This document shows positions 15,377 through 27,300 of a stretch of 32,159 bases of DNA, piece after piece. Below the pieces are notes generated by a model. That model searched no databases and was not told where the DNA came from. It saw nothing but the letters and a program-made list of their open reading frames with translations. Made by a program: the position numbers and the translations under genes. Positions within the stretch are counted from its first letter, which is position 1. Every line of letters begins with the position of its first letter. This stretch comes from Mesostigma viride (lineage: Eukaryota; Streptophyta; Mesostigmatophyceae; Mesostigmatales; Mesostigmataceae): positions 55,001 through 87,159 of the forward strand of contig RPFO01001424.1 of the NCBI GenBank assembly GCA_009746045.1. Reading direction: 5' to 3'.

Positions 15377-18300
15377 CCTTGTCCTTGTCCTTGTCCTTGT
15401 CCTTGTCCTTGTCCTTGTCCTTGTCCTTGTCCTTGTCCTTGTCCTTGTCCTTGTCCTTGTCCTTGTCCTTGTCCTTGTCCTTGTCCTTGTCCTTGTCCTT
15501 GTCCTTGTCCTTGTCCTTGTCCTTGTCCTTGTCCTTGTCCTTGTCCTTGTCCTTGTCCTTGTCCTTGTCCTTGTCCTTGTCCTTGTCCTTGTCCTTGTCC
15601 TTGTCCTTGTCCTTGTCCTTGTCCTTGTCCTTGTCCTTGTCCTTGTCCTTGTCCTTGTCCTTGTCCTTGTCCTTGTCCTTGTCCTTGTCCTTGTCCTTGT
15701 CCTTGTCCTTGTCCTTGTCCTTGTCCTTGTCCTTGTCCTTGTCCTTGTCCTTGTCCTTGTCCTTGTCCTTGTCCTTGTCCTTGTCCTTGTCCTTGTCCTT
15801 GTCCTTGTCCTTGTCCTTGTCCTTGTCCTTGTCCTTGTCCTTGTCCTTGTCCTTGTCCTTGTCCTTGTCCTTGTCCTTGTCCTTGTCCTTGTCCTTGTCC
15901 TTGTCCTTGTCCTTGTCCTTGTCCTTGTCCTTGTCCTTGTCCTTGTCCTTGTCCTTGTCCTTGTCCTTGTCCTTGTCCTTGTCCTTGTCCTTGTCCTTGT
16001 CCTTGTCCTTGTCCTTGTCCTTGTCCTTGTCCTTGTCCTTGTCCTTGTCCTTGTCCTTGTCCTTGTCCTTGTCCTTGTCCTTGTCCTTGTCCTTGTCCTT
16101 GTCCTTGTCCTTGTCCTTGTCCTTGTCCTTGTCCTTGTCCTTGTCCTTGTCCTTGTCCTTGTCCTTGTCCTTGTCCTTGTCCTTGTCCTTGTCCTTGTCC
16201 TTGTCCTTGTCCTTGTCCTTGTCCTTGTCCTTGTCCTTGTCCTTGTCCTTGTCCTTGTCCTTGTCCTTGTCCTTGTCCTTGTCCTTGTCCTTGTCCTTGT
16301 CCTTGTCCTTGTCCTTGTCCTTGTCCTTGTCCTTGTCCTTGTCCTTGTCCTTGTCCTTGTCCTTGTCCTTGTCCTTGTCCTTGTCCTTGTCCTTGTCCTT
16401 GTCCTTGTCCTTGTCCTTGTCCTTGTCCTTGTCCTTGTCCTTGTCCTTGTCCTTGTCCTTGTCCTTGTCCTTGTCCTTGTCCTTGTCCTTGTCCTTGTCC
16501 TTGTCCTTGTCCTTGTCCTTGTGTCCTTGTCCTTGTCCTTGTCCTTGTCCTTGTCCTTGTCCTTGTCCTTGTCCTTGTCCTTGTCCTTGTCCTTGTCCTT
16601 GTCCTTGTCCTTGTCCTTGTCCTTGTCCTTGTCCTTGTCCTTGTCCTTGTCCTTGTCCTTGTCCTTGTCCTTGTCCTTGTCCTTGTCCTTGTCCTTGTCC
16701 TTGTCCTTGTCCTTGTCCTTGTCCTTGTCCTTGTCCTTGTCCTTGTCCTTGTCCTTGTCCTTGTCCTTGTCCTTGTCCTTGTCCTTGTCCTTGTCCTTGT
16801 CCTTGTCCTTGTCCTTGTCCTTGTCCTTGTCCTTGTCCTTGTCCTTGTCCTTGTCCTTGTCCTTGTCCTTGTCCTTGTCCTTGTCCTTGTCCTTGTCCTT
16901 GTCCTTGTCCTTGTCCTTGTCCTTGTCCTTGTCCTTGTCCTTGTCCTTGTCCTTGTCCTTGTCCTTGTCCTTGTCCTTGTCCTTGTCCTTGTCCTTGTCC
17001 TTGTCCTTGTCCTTGTCCTTGTCCTTGTCCTTGTCCTTGTCCTTGTCCTTGTCCTTGTCCTTGTCCTTGTCCTTGTCCTTGTCCTTGTCCTTGTCCTTGT
17101 CCTTGTCCTTGTCCTTGTCCTTGTCCTTGTCCTTGTCCTTGTCCTTGTCCTTGTCCTTGTCCTTGTCCTTGTCCTTGTCCTTGTCCTTGTCCTTGTCCTT
17201 GTCCTTGTCCTTGTCCTTGTCCTTGTCCTTGTCCTTGTCCTTGTCCTTGTCCTTGTCCTTGTCCTTGTCCTTGTCCTTGTCCTTGTCCTTGTCCTTGTCC
17301 TTGTCCTTGTCCTTGTCCTTGTCCTTGTCCTTGTCCTTGTCCTTGTCCTTGTCCTTGTCCTTGTCCTTGTCCTTGTCCTTGTCCTTGTCCTTGTCCTTGT
17401 CCTTGTCCTTGTCCTTGTCCTTGTCCTTGTCCTTGTCCTTGTCCTTGTCCTTGTCCTTGTCCTTGTCCTTGTCCTTGTCCTTGTCCTTGTCCTTGTCCTT
17501 GTCCTTGTCCTTGTCCTTGTCCTTGTCCTTGTCCTTGTCCTTGTCCTTGTCCTTGTCCTTGTCCTTGTCCTTGTCCTTGTCCTTGTCCTTGTCCTTGTCC
17601 TTGTCCTTGTCCTTGTCCTTGTCCTTGTCCTTGTCCTTGTCCTTGTCCTTGTCCTTGTCCTTGTCCTTGTCCTTGTCCTTGTCCTTGTCCTTGTCCTTGT
17701 CCTTGTCCTTGTCCTTGTCCTTGTCCTTGTCCTTGTCCTTGTCCTTGTCCTTGTCCTTGTCCTTGTCCTTGTCCTTGTCCTTGTCCTTGTCCTTGTCCTT
17801 GTCCTTGTCCTTGTCCTTGTCCTTGTCCTTGTCCTTGTCCTTGTCCTTGTCCTTGTCCTTGTCCTTGTCCTTGTCCTTGTCCTTGTCCTTGTCCTTGTCC
17901 TTGTCCTTGTCCTTGTCCTTGTCCTTGTCCTTGTCCTTGTCCTTGTCCTTGTCCTTGTCCTTGTCCTTGTCCTTGTCCTTGTCCTTGTCCTTGTCCTTGT
18001 CCTTGTCCTTGTCCTTGTCCTTGTCCTTGTCCTTGTCCTTGTCCTTGTCCTTGTCCTTGTCCTTGTCCTTGTCCTTGTCCTTGTCCTTGTCCTTGTCCTT
18101 GTCCTTGTCCTTGTCCTTGTCCTTGTCCTTGTCCTTGTCCTTGTCCTTGTCCTTGTCCTTGTCCTTGTCCTTGTCCTTGTCCTTGTCCTTGTCCTTGTCC
18201 TTGTCCTTGTCCTTGTCCTTGTCCTTGTCCTTGTCCTTGTCCTTGTCCTTGTCCTTGTCCTTGTCCTTGTCCTTGTCCTTGTCCTTGTCCTTGTCCTTGT

Positions 18301-21300
18301 CCTTGTCCTTGTCCTTGTCCTTGTCCTTGTCCTTGTCCTTGTCCTTGTCCTTGTCCTTGTCCTTGTCCTTGTCCTTGTCCTTGTCCTTGTCCTTGTCCTT
18401 GTCCTTGTCCTTGTCCTTGTCCTTGTCCTTGTCCTTGTCCTTGTCCTTGTCCTTGTCCTTGTCCTTGTCCTTGTCCTTGTCCTTGTCCTTGTCCTTGTCC
18501 TTGTCCTTGTCCTTGTCCTTGTCCTTGTCCTTGTCCTTGTCCTTGTCCTTGTCCTTGTCCTTGTCCTTGTCCTTGTCCTTGTCCTTGTCCTTGTCCTTGT
18601 CCTTGTCCTTGTCCTTGTCCTTGTCCTTGTCCTTGTCCTTGTCCTTGTCCTTGTCCTTGTCCTTGTCCTTGTCCTTGTCCTTGTCCTTGTCCTTGTCCTT
18701 GTCCTTGTCCTTGTCCTTGTCCTTGTCCTTGTCCTTGTCCTTGTCCTTGTCCTTGTCCTTGTCCTTGTCCTTGTCCTTGTCCTTGTCCTTGTCCTTGTCC
18801 TTGTCCTTGTCCTTGTCCTTGTCCTTGTCCTTGTCCTTGTCCTTGTCCTTGTCCTTGTCCTTGTCCTTGTCCTTGTCCTTGTCCTTGTCCTTGTCCTTGT
18901 CCTTGTCCTTGTCCTTGTCCTTGTCCTTGTCCTTGTCCTTGTCCTTGTCCTTGTCCTTGTCCTTGTCCTTGTCCTTGTCCTTGTCCTTGTCCTTGTCCTT
19001 GTCCTTGTCCTTGTCCTTGTCCTTGTCCTTGTCCTTGTCCTTGTCCTTGTCCTTGTCCTTGTCCTTGTCCTTGTCCTTGTCCTTGTCCTTGTCCTTGTCC
19101 TTGTCCTTGTCCTTGTCCTTGTCCTTGTCCTTGTCCTTGTCCTTGTCCTTGTCCTTGTCCTTGTCCTTGTCCTTGTCCTTGTCCTTGTCCTTGTCCTTGT
19201 CCTTGTCCTTGTCCTTGTCCTTGTCCTTGTCCTTGTCCTTGTCCTTGTCCTTGTCCTTGTCCTTGTCCTTGTCCTTGTCCTTGTCCTTGTCCTTGTCCTT
19301 GTCCTTGTCCTTGTCCTTGTCCTTGTCCTTGTCCTTGTCCTTGTCCTTGTCCTTGTCCTTGTCCTTGTCCTTGTCCTTGTCCTTGTCCTTGTCCTTGTCC
19401 TTGTCCTTGTCCTTGTCCTTGTCCTTGTCCTTGTCCTTGTCCTTGTCCTTGTCCTTGTCCTTGTCCTTGTCCTTGTCCTTGTCCTTGTCCTTGTCCTTGT
19501 CCTTGTCCTTGTCCTTGTCCTTGTCCTTGTCCTTGTCCTTGTCCTTGTCCTTGTCCTTGTCCTTGTCCTTGTCCTTGTCCTTGTCCTTGTCCTTGTCCTT
19601 GTCCTTGTCCTTGTCCTTGTCCTTGTCCTTGTCCTTGTCCTTGTCCTTGTCCTTGTCCTTGTCCTTGTCCTTGTCCTTGTCCTTGTCCTTGTCCTTGTCC
19701 TTGTCCTTGTCCTTGTCCTTGTCCTTGTCCTTGTCCTTGTCCTTGTCCTTGTCCTTGTCCTTGTCCTTGTCCTTGTCCTTGTCCTTGTCCTTGTCCTTGT
19801 CCTTGTCCTTGTCCTTGTCCTTGTCCTTGTCCTTGTCCTTGTCCTTGTCCTTGTCCTTGTCCTTGTCCTTGTCCTTGTCCTTGTCCTTGTCCTTGTCCTT
19901 GTCCTTGTCCTTGTCCTTGTCCTTGTCCTTGTCCTTGTCCTTGTCCTTGTCCTTGTCCTTGTCCTTGTCCTTGTCCTTGTCCTTGTCCTTGTCCTTGTCC
20001 TTGTCCTTGTCCTTGTCCTTGTCCTTGTCCTTGTCCTTGTCCTTGTCCTTGTCCTTGTCCTTGTCCTTGTCCTTGTCCTTGTCCTTGTCCTTGTCCTTGT
20101 CCTTGTCCTTGTCCTTGTCCTTGTCCTTGTCCTTGTCCTTGTCCTTGTCCTTGTCCTTGTCCTTGTCCTTGTCCTTGTCCTTGTCCTTGTCCTTGTCCTT
20201 GTCCTTGTCCTTGTCCTTGTCCTTGTCCTTGTCCTTGTCCTTGTCCTTGTCCTTGTCCTTGTCCTTGTCCTTGTCCTTGTCCTTGTCCTTGTCCTTGTCC
20301 TTGTCCTTGTCCTTGTCCTTGTCCTTGTCCTTGTCCTTGTCCTTGTCCTTGTCCTTGTCCTTGTCCTTGTCCTTGTCCTTGTCCTTGTCCTTGTCCTTGT
20401 CCTTGTCCTTGTCCTTGTCCTTGTCCTTGTCCTTGTCCTTGTCCTTGTCCTTGTCCTTGTCCTTGTCCTTGTCCTTGTCCTTGTCCTTGTCCTTGTCCTT
20501 GTCCTTGTCCTTGTCCTTGTCCTTGTCCTTGTCCTTGTCCTTGTCCTTGTCCTTGTCCTTGTCCTTGTCCTTGTCCTTGTCCTTGTCCTTGTCCTTGTCC
20601 TTGTCCTTGTCCTTGTCCTTGTCCTTGTCCTTGTCCTTGTCCTTGTCCTTGTCCTTGTCCTTGTCCTTGTCCTTGTCCTTGTCCTTGTCCTTGTCCTTGT
20701 CCTTGTCCTTGTCCTTGTCCTTGTCCTTGTCCTTGTCCTTGTCCTTGTCCTTGTCCTTGTCCTTGTCCTTGTCCTTGTCCTTGTCCTTGTCCTTGTCCTT
20801 GTCCTTGTCCTTGTCCTTGTCCTTGTCCTTGTCCTTGTCCTTGTCCTTGTCCTTGTCCTTGTCCTTGTCCTTGTCCTTGTCCTTGTCCTTGTCCTTGTCC
20901 TTGTCCTTGTCCTTGTCCTTGTCCTTGTCCTTGTCCTTGTCCTTGTCCTTGTCCTTGTCCTTGTCCTTGTCCTTGTCCTTGTCCTTGTCCTTGTCCTTGT
21001 CCTTGTCCTTGTCCTTGTCCTTGTCCTTGTCCTTGTCCTTGTCCTTGTCCTTGTCCTTGTCCTTGTCCTTGTCCTTGTCCTTGTCCTTGTCCTTGTCCTT
21101 GTCCTTGTCCTTGTCCTTGTCCTTGTCCTTGTCCTTGTCCTTGTCCTTGTCCTTGTCCTTGTCCTTGTCCTTGTCCTTGTCCTTGTCCTTGTCCTTGTCC
21201 TTGTCCTTGTCCTTGTCCTTGTCCTTGTCCTTGTCCTTGTCCTTGTCCTTGTCCTTGTCCTTGTCCTTGTCCTTGTCCTTGTCCTTGTCCTTGTCCTTGT

Positions 21301-24300
21301 CCTTGTCCTTGTCCTTGTCCTTGTCCTTGTCCTTGTCCTTGTCCTTGTCCTTGTCCTTGTCCTTGTCCTTGTCCTTGTCCTTGTCCTTGTCCTTGTCCTT
21401 GTCCTTGTCCTTGTCCTTGTCCTTGTCCTTGTCCTTGTCCTTGTCCTTGTCCTTGTCCTTGTCCTTGTCCTTGTCCTTGTCCTTGTCCTTGTCCTTGTCC
21501 TTGTCCTTGTCCTTGTCCTTGTCCTTGTCCTTGTCCTTGTCCTTGTCCTTGTCCTTGTCCTTGTCCTTGTCCTTGTCCTTGTCCTTGTCCTTGTCCTTGT
21601 CCTTGTCCTTGTCCTTGTCCTTGTCCTTGTCCTTGTCCTTGTCCTTGTCCTTGTCCTTGTCCTTGTCCTTGTCCTTGTCCTTGTCCTTGTCCTTGTCCTT
21701 GTCCTTGTCCTTGTCCTTGTCCTTGTCCTTGTCCTTGTCCTTGTCCTTGTCCTTGTCCTTGTCCTTGTCCTTGTCCTTGTCCTTGTCCTTGTCCTTGTCC
21801 TTGTCCTTGTCCTTGTCCTTGTCCTTGTCCTTGTCCTTGTCCTTGTCCTTGTCCTTGTCCTTGTCCTTGTCCTTGTCCTTGTCCTTGTCCTTGTCCTTGT
21901 CCTTGTCCTTGTCCTTGTCCTTGTCCTTGTCCTTGTCCTTGTCCTTGTCCTTGTCCTTGTCCTTGTCCTTGTCCTTGTCCTTGTCCTTGTCCTTGTCCTT
22001 GTCCTTGTCCTTGTCCTTGTCCTTGTCCTTGTCCTTGTCCTTGTCCTTGTCCTTGTCCTTGTCCTTGTCCTTGTCCTTGTCCTTGTCCTTGTCCTTGTCC
22101 TTGTCCTTGTCCTTGTCCTTGTCCTTGTCCTTGTCCTTGTCCTTGTCCTTGTCCTTGTCCTTGTCCTTGTCCTTGTCCTTGTCCTTGTCCTTGTCCTTGT
22201 CCTTGTCCTTGTCCTTGTCCTTGTCCTTGTCCTTGTCCTTGTCCTTGTCCTTGTCCTTGTCCTTGTCCTTGTCCTTGTCCTTGTCCTTGTCCTTGTCCTT
22301 GTCCTTGTCCTTGTCCTTGTCCTTGTCCTTGTCCTTGTCCTTGTCCTTGTCCTTGTCCTTGTCCTTGTCCTTGTCCTTGTCCTTGTCCTTGTCCTTGTCC
22401 TTGTCCTTGTCCTTGTCCTTGTCCTTGTCCTTGTCCTTGTCCTTGTCCTTGTCCTTGTCCTTGTCCTTGTCCTTGTCCTTGTCCTTGTCCTTGTCCTTGT
22501 CCTTGTCCTTGTCCTTGTCCTTGTCCTTGTCCTTGTCCTTGTCCTTGTCCTTGTCCTTGTCCTTGTCCTTGTCCTTGTCCTTGTCCTTGTCCTTGTCCTT
22601 GTCCTTGTCCTTGTCCTTGTCCTTGTCCTTGTCCTTGTCCTTGTCCTTGTCCTTGTCCTTGTCCTTGTCCTTGTCCTTGTCCTTGTCCTTGTCCTTGTCC
22701 TTGTCCTTGTCCTTGTCCTTGTCCTTGTCCTTGTCCTTGTCCTTGTCCTTGTCCTTGTCCTTGTCCTTGTCCTTGTCCTTGTCCTTGTCCTTGTCCTTGT
22801 CCTTGTCCTTGTCCTTGTCCTTGTCCTTGTCCTTGTCCTTGTCCTTGTCCTTGTCCTTGTCCTTGTCCTTGTCCTTGTCCTTGTCCTTGTCCTTGTCCTT
22901 GTCCTTGTCCTTGTCCTTGTCCTTGTCCTTGTCCTTGTCCTTGTCCTTGTCCTTGTCCTTGTCCTTGTCCTTGTCCTTGTCCTTGTCCTTGTCCTTGTCC
23001 TTGTCCTTGTCCTTGTCCTTGTCCTTGTCCTTGTCCTTGTCCTTGTCCTTGTCCTTGTCCTTGTCCTTGTCCTTGTCCTTGTCCTTGTCCTTGTCCTTGT
23101 CCTTGTCCTTGTCCTTGTCCTTGTCCTTGTCCTTGTCCTTGTCCTTGTCCTTGTCCTTGTCCTTGTCCTTGTCCTTGTCCTTGTCCTTGTCCTTGTCCTT
23201 GTCCTTGTCCTTGTCCTTGTCCTTGTCCTTGTCCTTGTCCTTGTCCTTGTCCTTGTCCTTGTCCTTGTCCTTGTCCTTGTCCTTGTCCTTGTCCTTGTCC
23301 TTGTCCTTGTCCTTGTCCTTGTCCTTGTCCTTGTCCTTGTCCTTGTCCTTGTCCTTGTCCTTGTCCTTGTCCTTGTCCTTGTCCTTGTCCTTGTCCTTGT
23401 CCTTGTCCTTGTCCTTGTCCTTGTCCTTGTCCTTGTCCTTGTCCTTGTCCTTGTCCTTGTCCTTGTCCTTGTCCTTGTCCTTGTCCTTGTCCTTGTCCTT
23501 GTCCTTGTCCTTGTCCTTGTCCTTGTCCTTGTCCTTGTCCTTGTCCTTGTCCTTGTCCTTGTCCTTGTCCTTGTCCTTGTCCTTGTCCTTGTCCTTGTCC
23601 TTGTCCTTGTCCTTGTCCTTGTCCTTGTCCTTGTCCTTGTCCTTGTCCTTGTCCTTGTCCTTGTCCTTGTCCTTGTCCTTGTCCTTGTCCTTGTCCTTGT
23701 CCTTGTCCTTGTCCTTGTCCTTGTCCTTGTCCTTGTCCTTGTCCTTGTCCTTGTCCTTGTCCTTGTCCTTGTCCTTGTCCTTGTCCTTGTCCTTGTCCTT
23801 GTCCTTGTCCTTGTCCTTGTCCTTGTCCTTGTCCTTGTCCTTGTCCTTGTCCTTGTCCTTGTCCTTGTCCTTGTCCTTGTCCTTGTCCTTGTCCTTGTCC
23901 TTGTCCTTGTCCTTGTCCTTGTCCTTGTCCTTGTCCTTGTCCTTGTCCTTGTCCTTGTCCTTGTCCTTGTCCTTGTCCTTGTCCTTGTCCTTGTCCTTGT
24001 CCTTGTCCTTGTCCTTGTCCTTGTCCTTGTCCTTGTCCTTGTCCTTGTCCTTGTCCTTGTCCTTGTCCTTGTCCTTGTCCTTGTCCTTGTCCTTGTCCTT
24101 GTCCTTGTCCTTGTCCTTGTCCTTGTCCTTGTCCTTGTCCTTGTCCTTGTCCTTGTCCTTGTCCTTGTCCTTGTCCTTGTCCTTGTCCTTGTCCTTGTCC
24201 TTGTCCTTGTCCTTGTCCTTGTCCTTGTCCTTGTCCTTGTCCTTGTCCTTGTCCTTGTCCTTGTCCTTGTCCTTGTCCTTGTCCTTGTCCTTGTCCTTGT

Positions 24301-27300
24301 CCTTGTCCTTGTCCTTGTCCTTGTCCTTGTCCTTGTCCTTGTCCTTGTCCTTGTCCTTGTCCTTGTCCTTGTCCTTGTCCTTGTCCTTGTCCTTGTCCTT
24401 GTCCTTGTCCTTGTCCTTGTCCTTGTCCTTGTCCTTGTCCTTGTCCTTGTCCTTGTCCTTGTCCTTGTCCTTGTCCTTGTCCTTGTCCTTGTCCTTGTCC
24501 TTGTCCTTGTCCTTGTCCTTGTCCTTGTCCTTGTCCTTGTCCTTGTCCTTGTCCTTGTCCTTGTCCTTGTCCTTGTCCTTGTCCTTGTCCTTGTCCTTGT
24601 CCTTGTCCTTGTCCTTGTCCTTGTCCTTGTCCTTGTCCTTGTCCTTGTCCTTGTCCTTGTCCTTGTCCTTGTCCTTGTCCTTGTCCTTGTCCTTGTCCTT
24701 GTCCTTGTCCTTGTCCTTGTCCTTGTCCTTGTCCTTGTCCTTGTCCTTGTCCTTGTCCTTGTCCTTGTCCTTGTCCTTGTCCTTGTCCTTGTCCTTGTCC
24801 TTGTCCTTGTCCTTGTCCTTGTCCTTGTCCTTGTCCTTGTCCTTGTCCTTGTCCTTGTCCTTGTCCTTGTCCTTGTCCTTGTCCTTGTCCTTGTCCTTGT
24901 CCTTGTCCTTGTCCTTGTCCTTGTCCTTGTCCTTGTCCTTGTCCTTGTCCTTGTCCTTGTCCTTGTCCTTGTCCTTGTCCTTGTCCTTGTCCTTGTCCTT
25001 GTCCTTGTCCTTGTCCTTGTCCTTGTCCTTGTCCTTGTCCTTGTCCTTGTCCTTGTCCTTGTCCTTGTCCTTGTCCTTGTCCTTGTCCTTGTCCTTGTCC
25101 TTGTCCTTGTCCTTGTCCTTGTCCTTGTCCTTGTCCTTGTCCTTGTCCTTGTCCTTGTCCTTGTCCTTGTCCTTGTCCTTGTCCTTGTCCTTGTCCTTGT
25201 CCTTGTCCTTGTCCTTGTCCTTGTCCTTGTCCTTGTCCTTGTCCTTGTCCTTGTCCTTGTCCTTGTCCTTGTCCTTGTCCTTGTCCTTGTCCTTGTCCTT
25301 GTCCTTGTCCTTGTCCTTGTCCTTGTCCTTGTCCTTGTCCTTGTCCTTGTCCTTGTCCTTGTCCTTGTCCTTGTCCTTGTCCTTGTCCTTGTCCTTGTCC
25401 TTGTCCTTGTCCTTGTCCTTGTCCTTGTCCTTGTCCTTGTCCTTGTCCTTGTCCTTGTCCTTGTCCTTGTCCTTGTCCTTGTCCTTGTCCTTGTCCTTGT
25501 CCTTGTCCTTGTCCTTGTCCTTGTCCTTGTCCTTGTCCTTGTCCTTGTCCTTGTCCTTGTCCTTGTCCTTGTCCTTGTCCTTGTCCTTGTCCTTGTCCTT
25601 GTCCTTGTCCTTGTCCTTGTCCTTGTCCTTGTCCTTGTCCTTGTCCTTGTCCTTGTCCTTGTCCTTGTCCTTGTCCTTGTCCTTGTCCTTGTCCTTGTCC
25701 TTGTCCTTGTCCTTGTCCTTGTCCTTGTCCTTGTCCTTGTCCTTGTCCTTGTCCTTGTCCTTGTCCTTGTCCTTGTCCTTGTCCTTGTCCTTGTCCTTGT
25801 CCTTGTCCTTGTCCTTGTCCTTGTCCTTGTCCTTGTCCTTGTCCTTGTCCTTGTCCTTGTCCTTGTCCTTGTCCTTGTCCTTGTCCTTGTCCTTGTCCTT
25901 GTCCTTGTCCTTGTCCTTGTCCTTGTCCTTGTCCTTGTCCTTGTCCTTGTCCTTGTCCTTGTCCTTGTCCTTGTCCTTGTCCTTGTCCTTGTCCTTGTCC
26001 TTGTCCTTGTCCTTGTCCTTGTCCTTGTCCTTGTCCTTGTCCTTGTCCTTGTCCTTGTCCTTGTCCTTGTCCTTGTCCTTGTCCTTGTCCTTGTCCTTGT
26101 CCTTGTCCTTGTCCTTGTCCTTGTCCTTGTCCTTGTCCTTGTCCTTGTCCTTGTCCTTGTCCTTGTCCTTGTCCTTGTCCTTGTCCTTGTCCTTGTCCTT
26201 GTCCTTGTCCTTGTCCTTGTCCTTGTCCTTGTCCTTGTCCTTGTCCTTGTCCTTGTCCTTGTCCTTGTCCTTGTCCTTGTCCTTGTCCTTGTCCTTGTCC
26301 TTGTCCTTGTCCTTGTCCTTGTCCTTGTCCTTGTCCTTGTCCTTGTCCTTGTCCTTGTCCTTGTCCTTGTCCTTGTCCTTGTCCTTGTCCTTGTCCTTGT
26401 CCTTGTCCTTGTCCTTGTCCTTGTCCTTGTCCTTGTCCTTGTCCTTGTCCTTGTCCTTGTCCTTGTCCTTGTCCTTGTCCTTGTCCTTGTCCTTGTCCTT
26501 GTCCTTGTCCTTGTCCTTGTCCTTGTCCTTGTCCTTGTCCTTGTCCTTGTCCTTGTCCTTGTCCTTGTCCTTGTCCTTGTCCTTGTCCTTGTCCTTGTCC
26601 TTGTCCTTGTCCTTGTCCTTGTCCTTGTCCTTGTCCTTGTCCTTGTCCTTGTCCTTGTCCTTGTCCTTGTCCTTGTCCTTGTCCTTGTCCTTGTCCTTGT
26701 CCTTGTCCTTGTCCTTGTCCTTGTCCTTGTCCTTGTCCTTGTCCTTGTCCTTGTCCTTGTCCTTGTCCTTGTCCTTGTCCTTGTCCTTGTCCTTGTCCTT
26801 GTCCTTGTCCTTGTCCTTGTCCTTGTCCTTGTCCTTGTCCTTGTCCTTGTCCTTGTCCTTGTCCTTGTCCTTGTCCTTGTCCTTGTCCTTGTCCTTGTCC
26901 TTGTCCTTGTCCTTGTCCTTGTCCTTGTCCTTGTCCTTGTCCTTGTCCTTGTCCTTGTCCTTGTCCTTGTCCTTGTCCTTGTCCTTGTCCTTGTCCTTGT
27001 CCTTGTCCTTGTCCTTGTCCTTGTCCTTGTCCTTGTCCTTGTCCTTGTCCTTGTCCTTGTCCTTGTCCTTGTCCTTGTCCTTGTCCTTGTCCTTGTCCTT
27101 GTCCTTGTCCTTGTCCTTGTCCTTGTCCTTGTCCTTGTCCTTGTCCTTGTCCTTGTCCTTGTCCTTGTCCTTGTCCTTGTCCTTGTCCTTGTCCTTGTCC
27201 TTGTCCTTGTCCTTGTCCTTGTCCTTGTCCTTGTCCTTGTCCTTGTCCTTGTCCTTGTCCTTGTCCTTGTCCTTGTCCTTGTCCTTGTCCTTGTCCTTGT

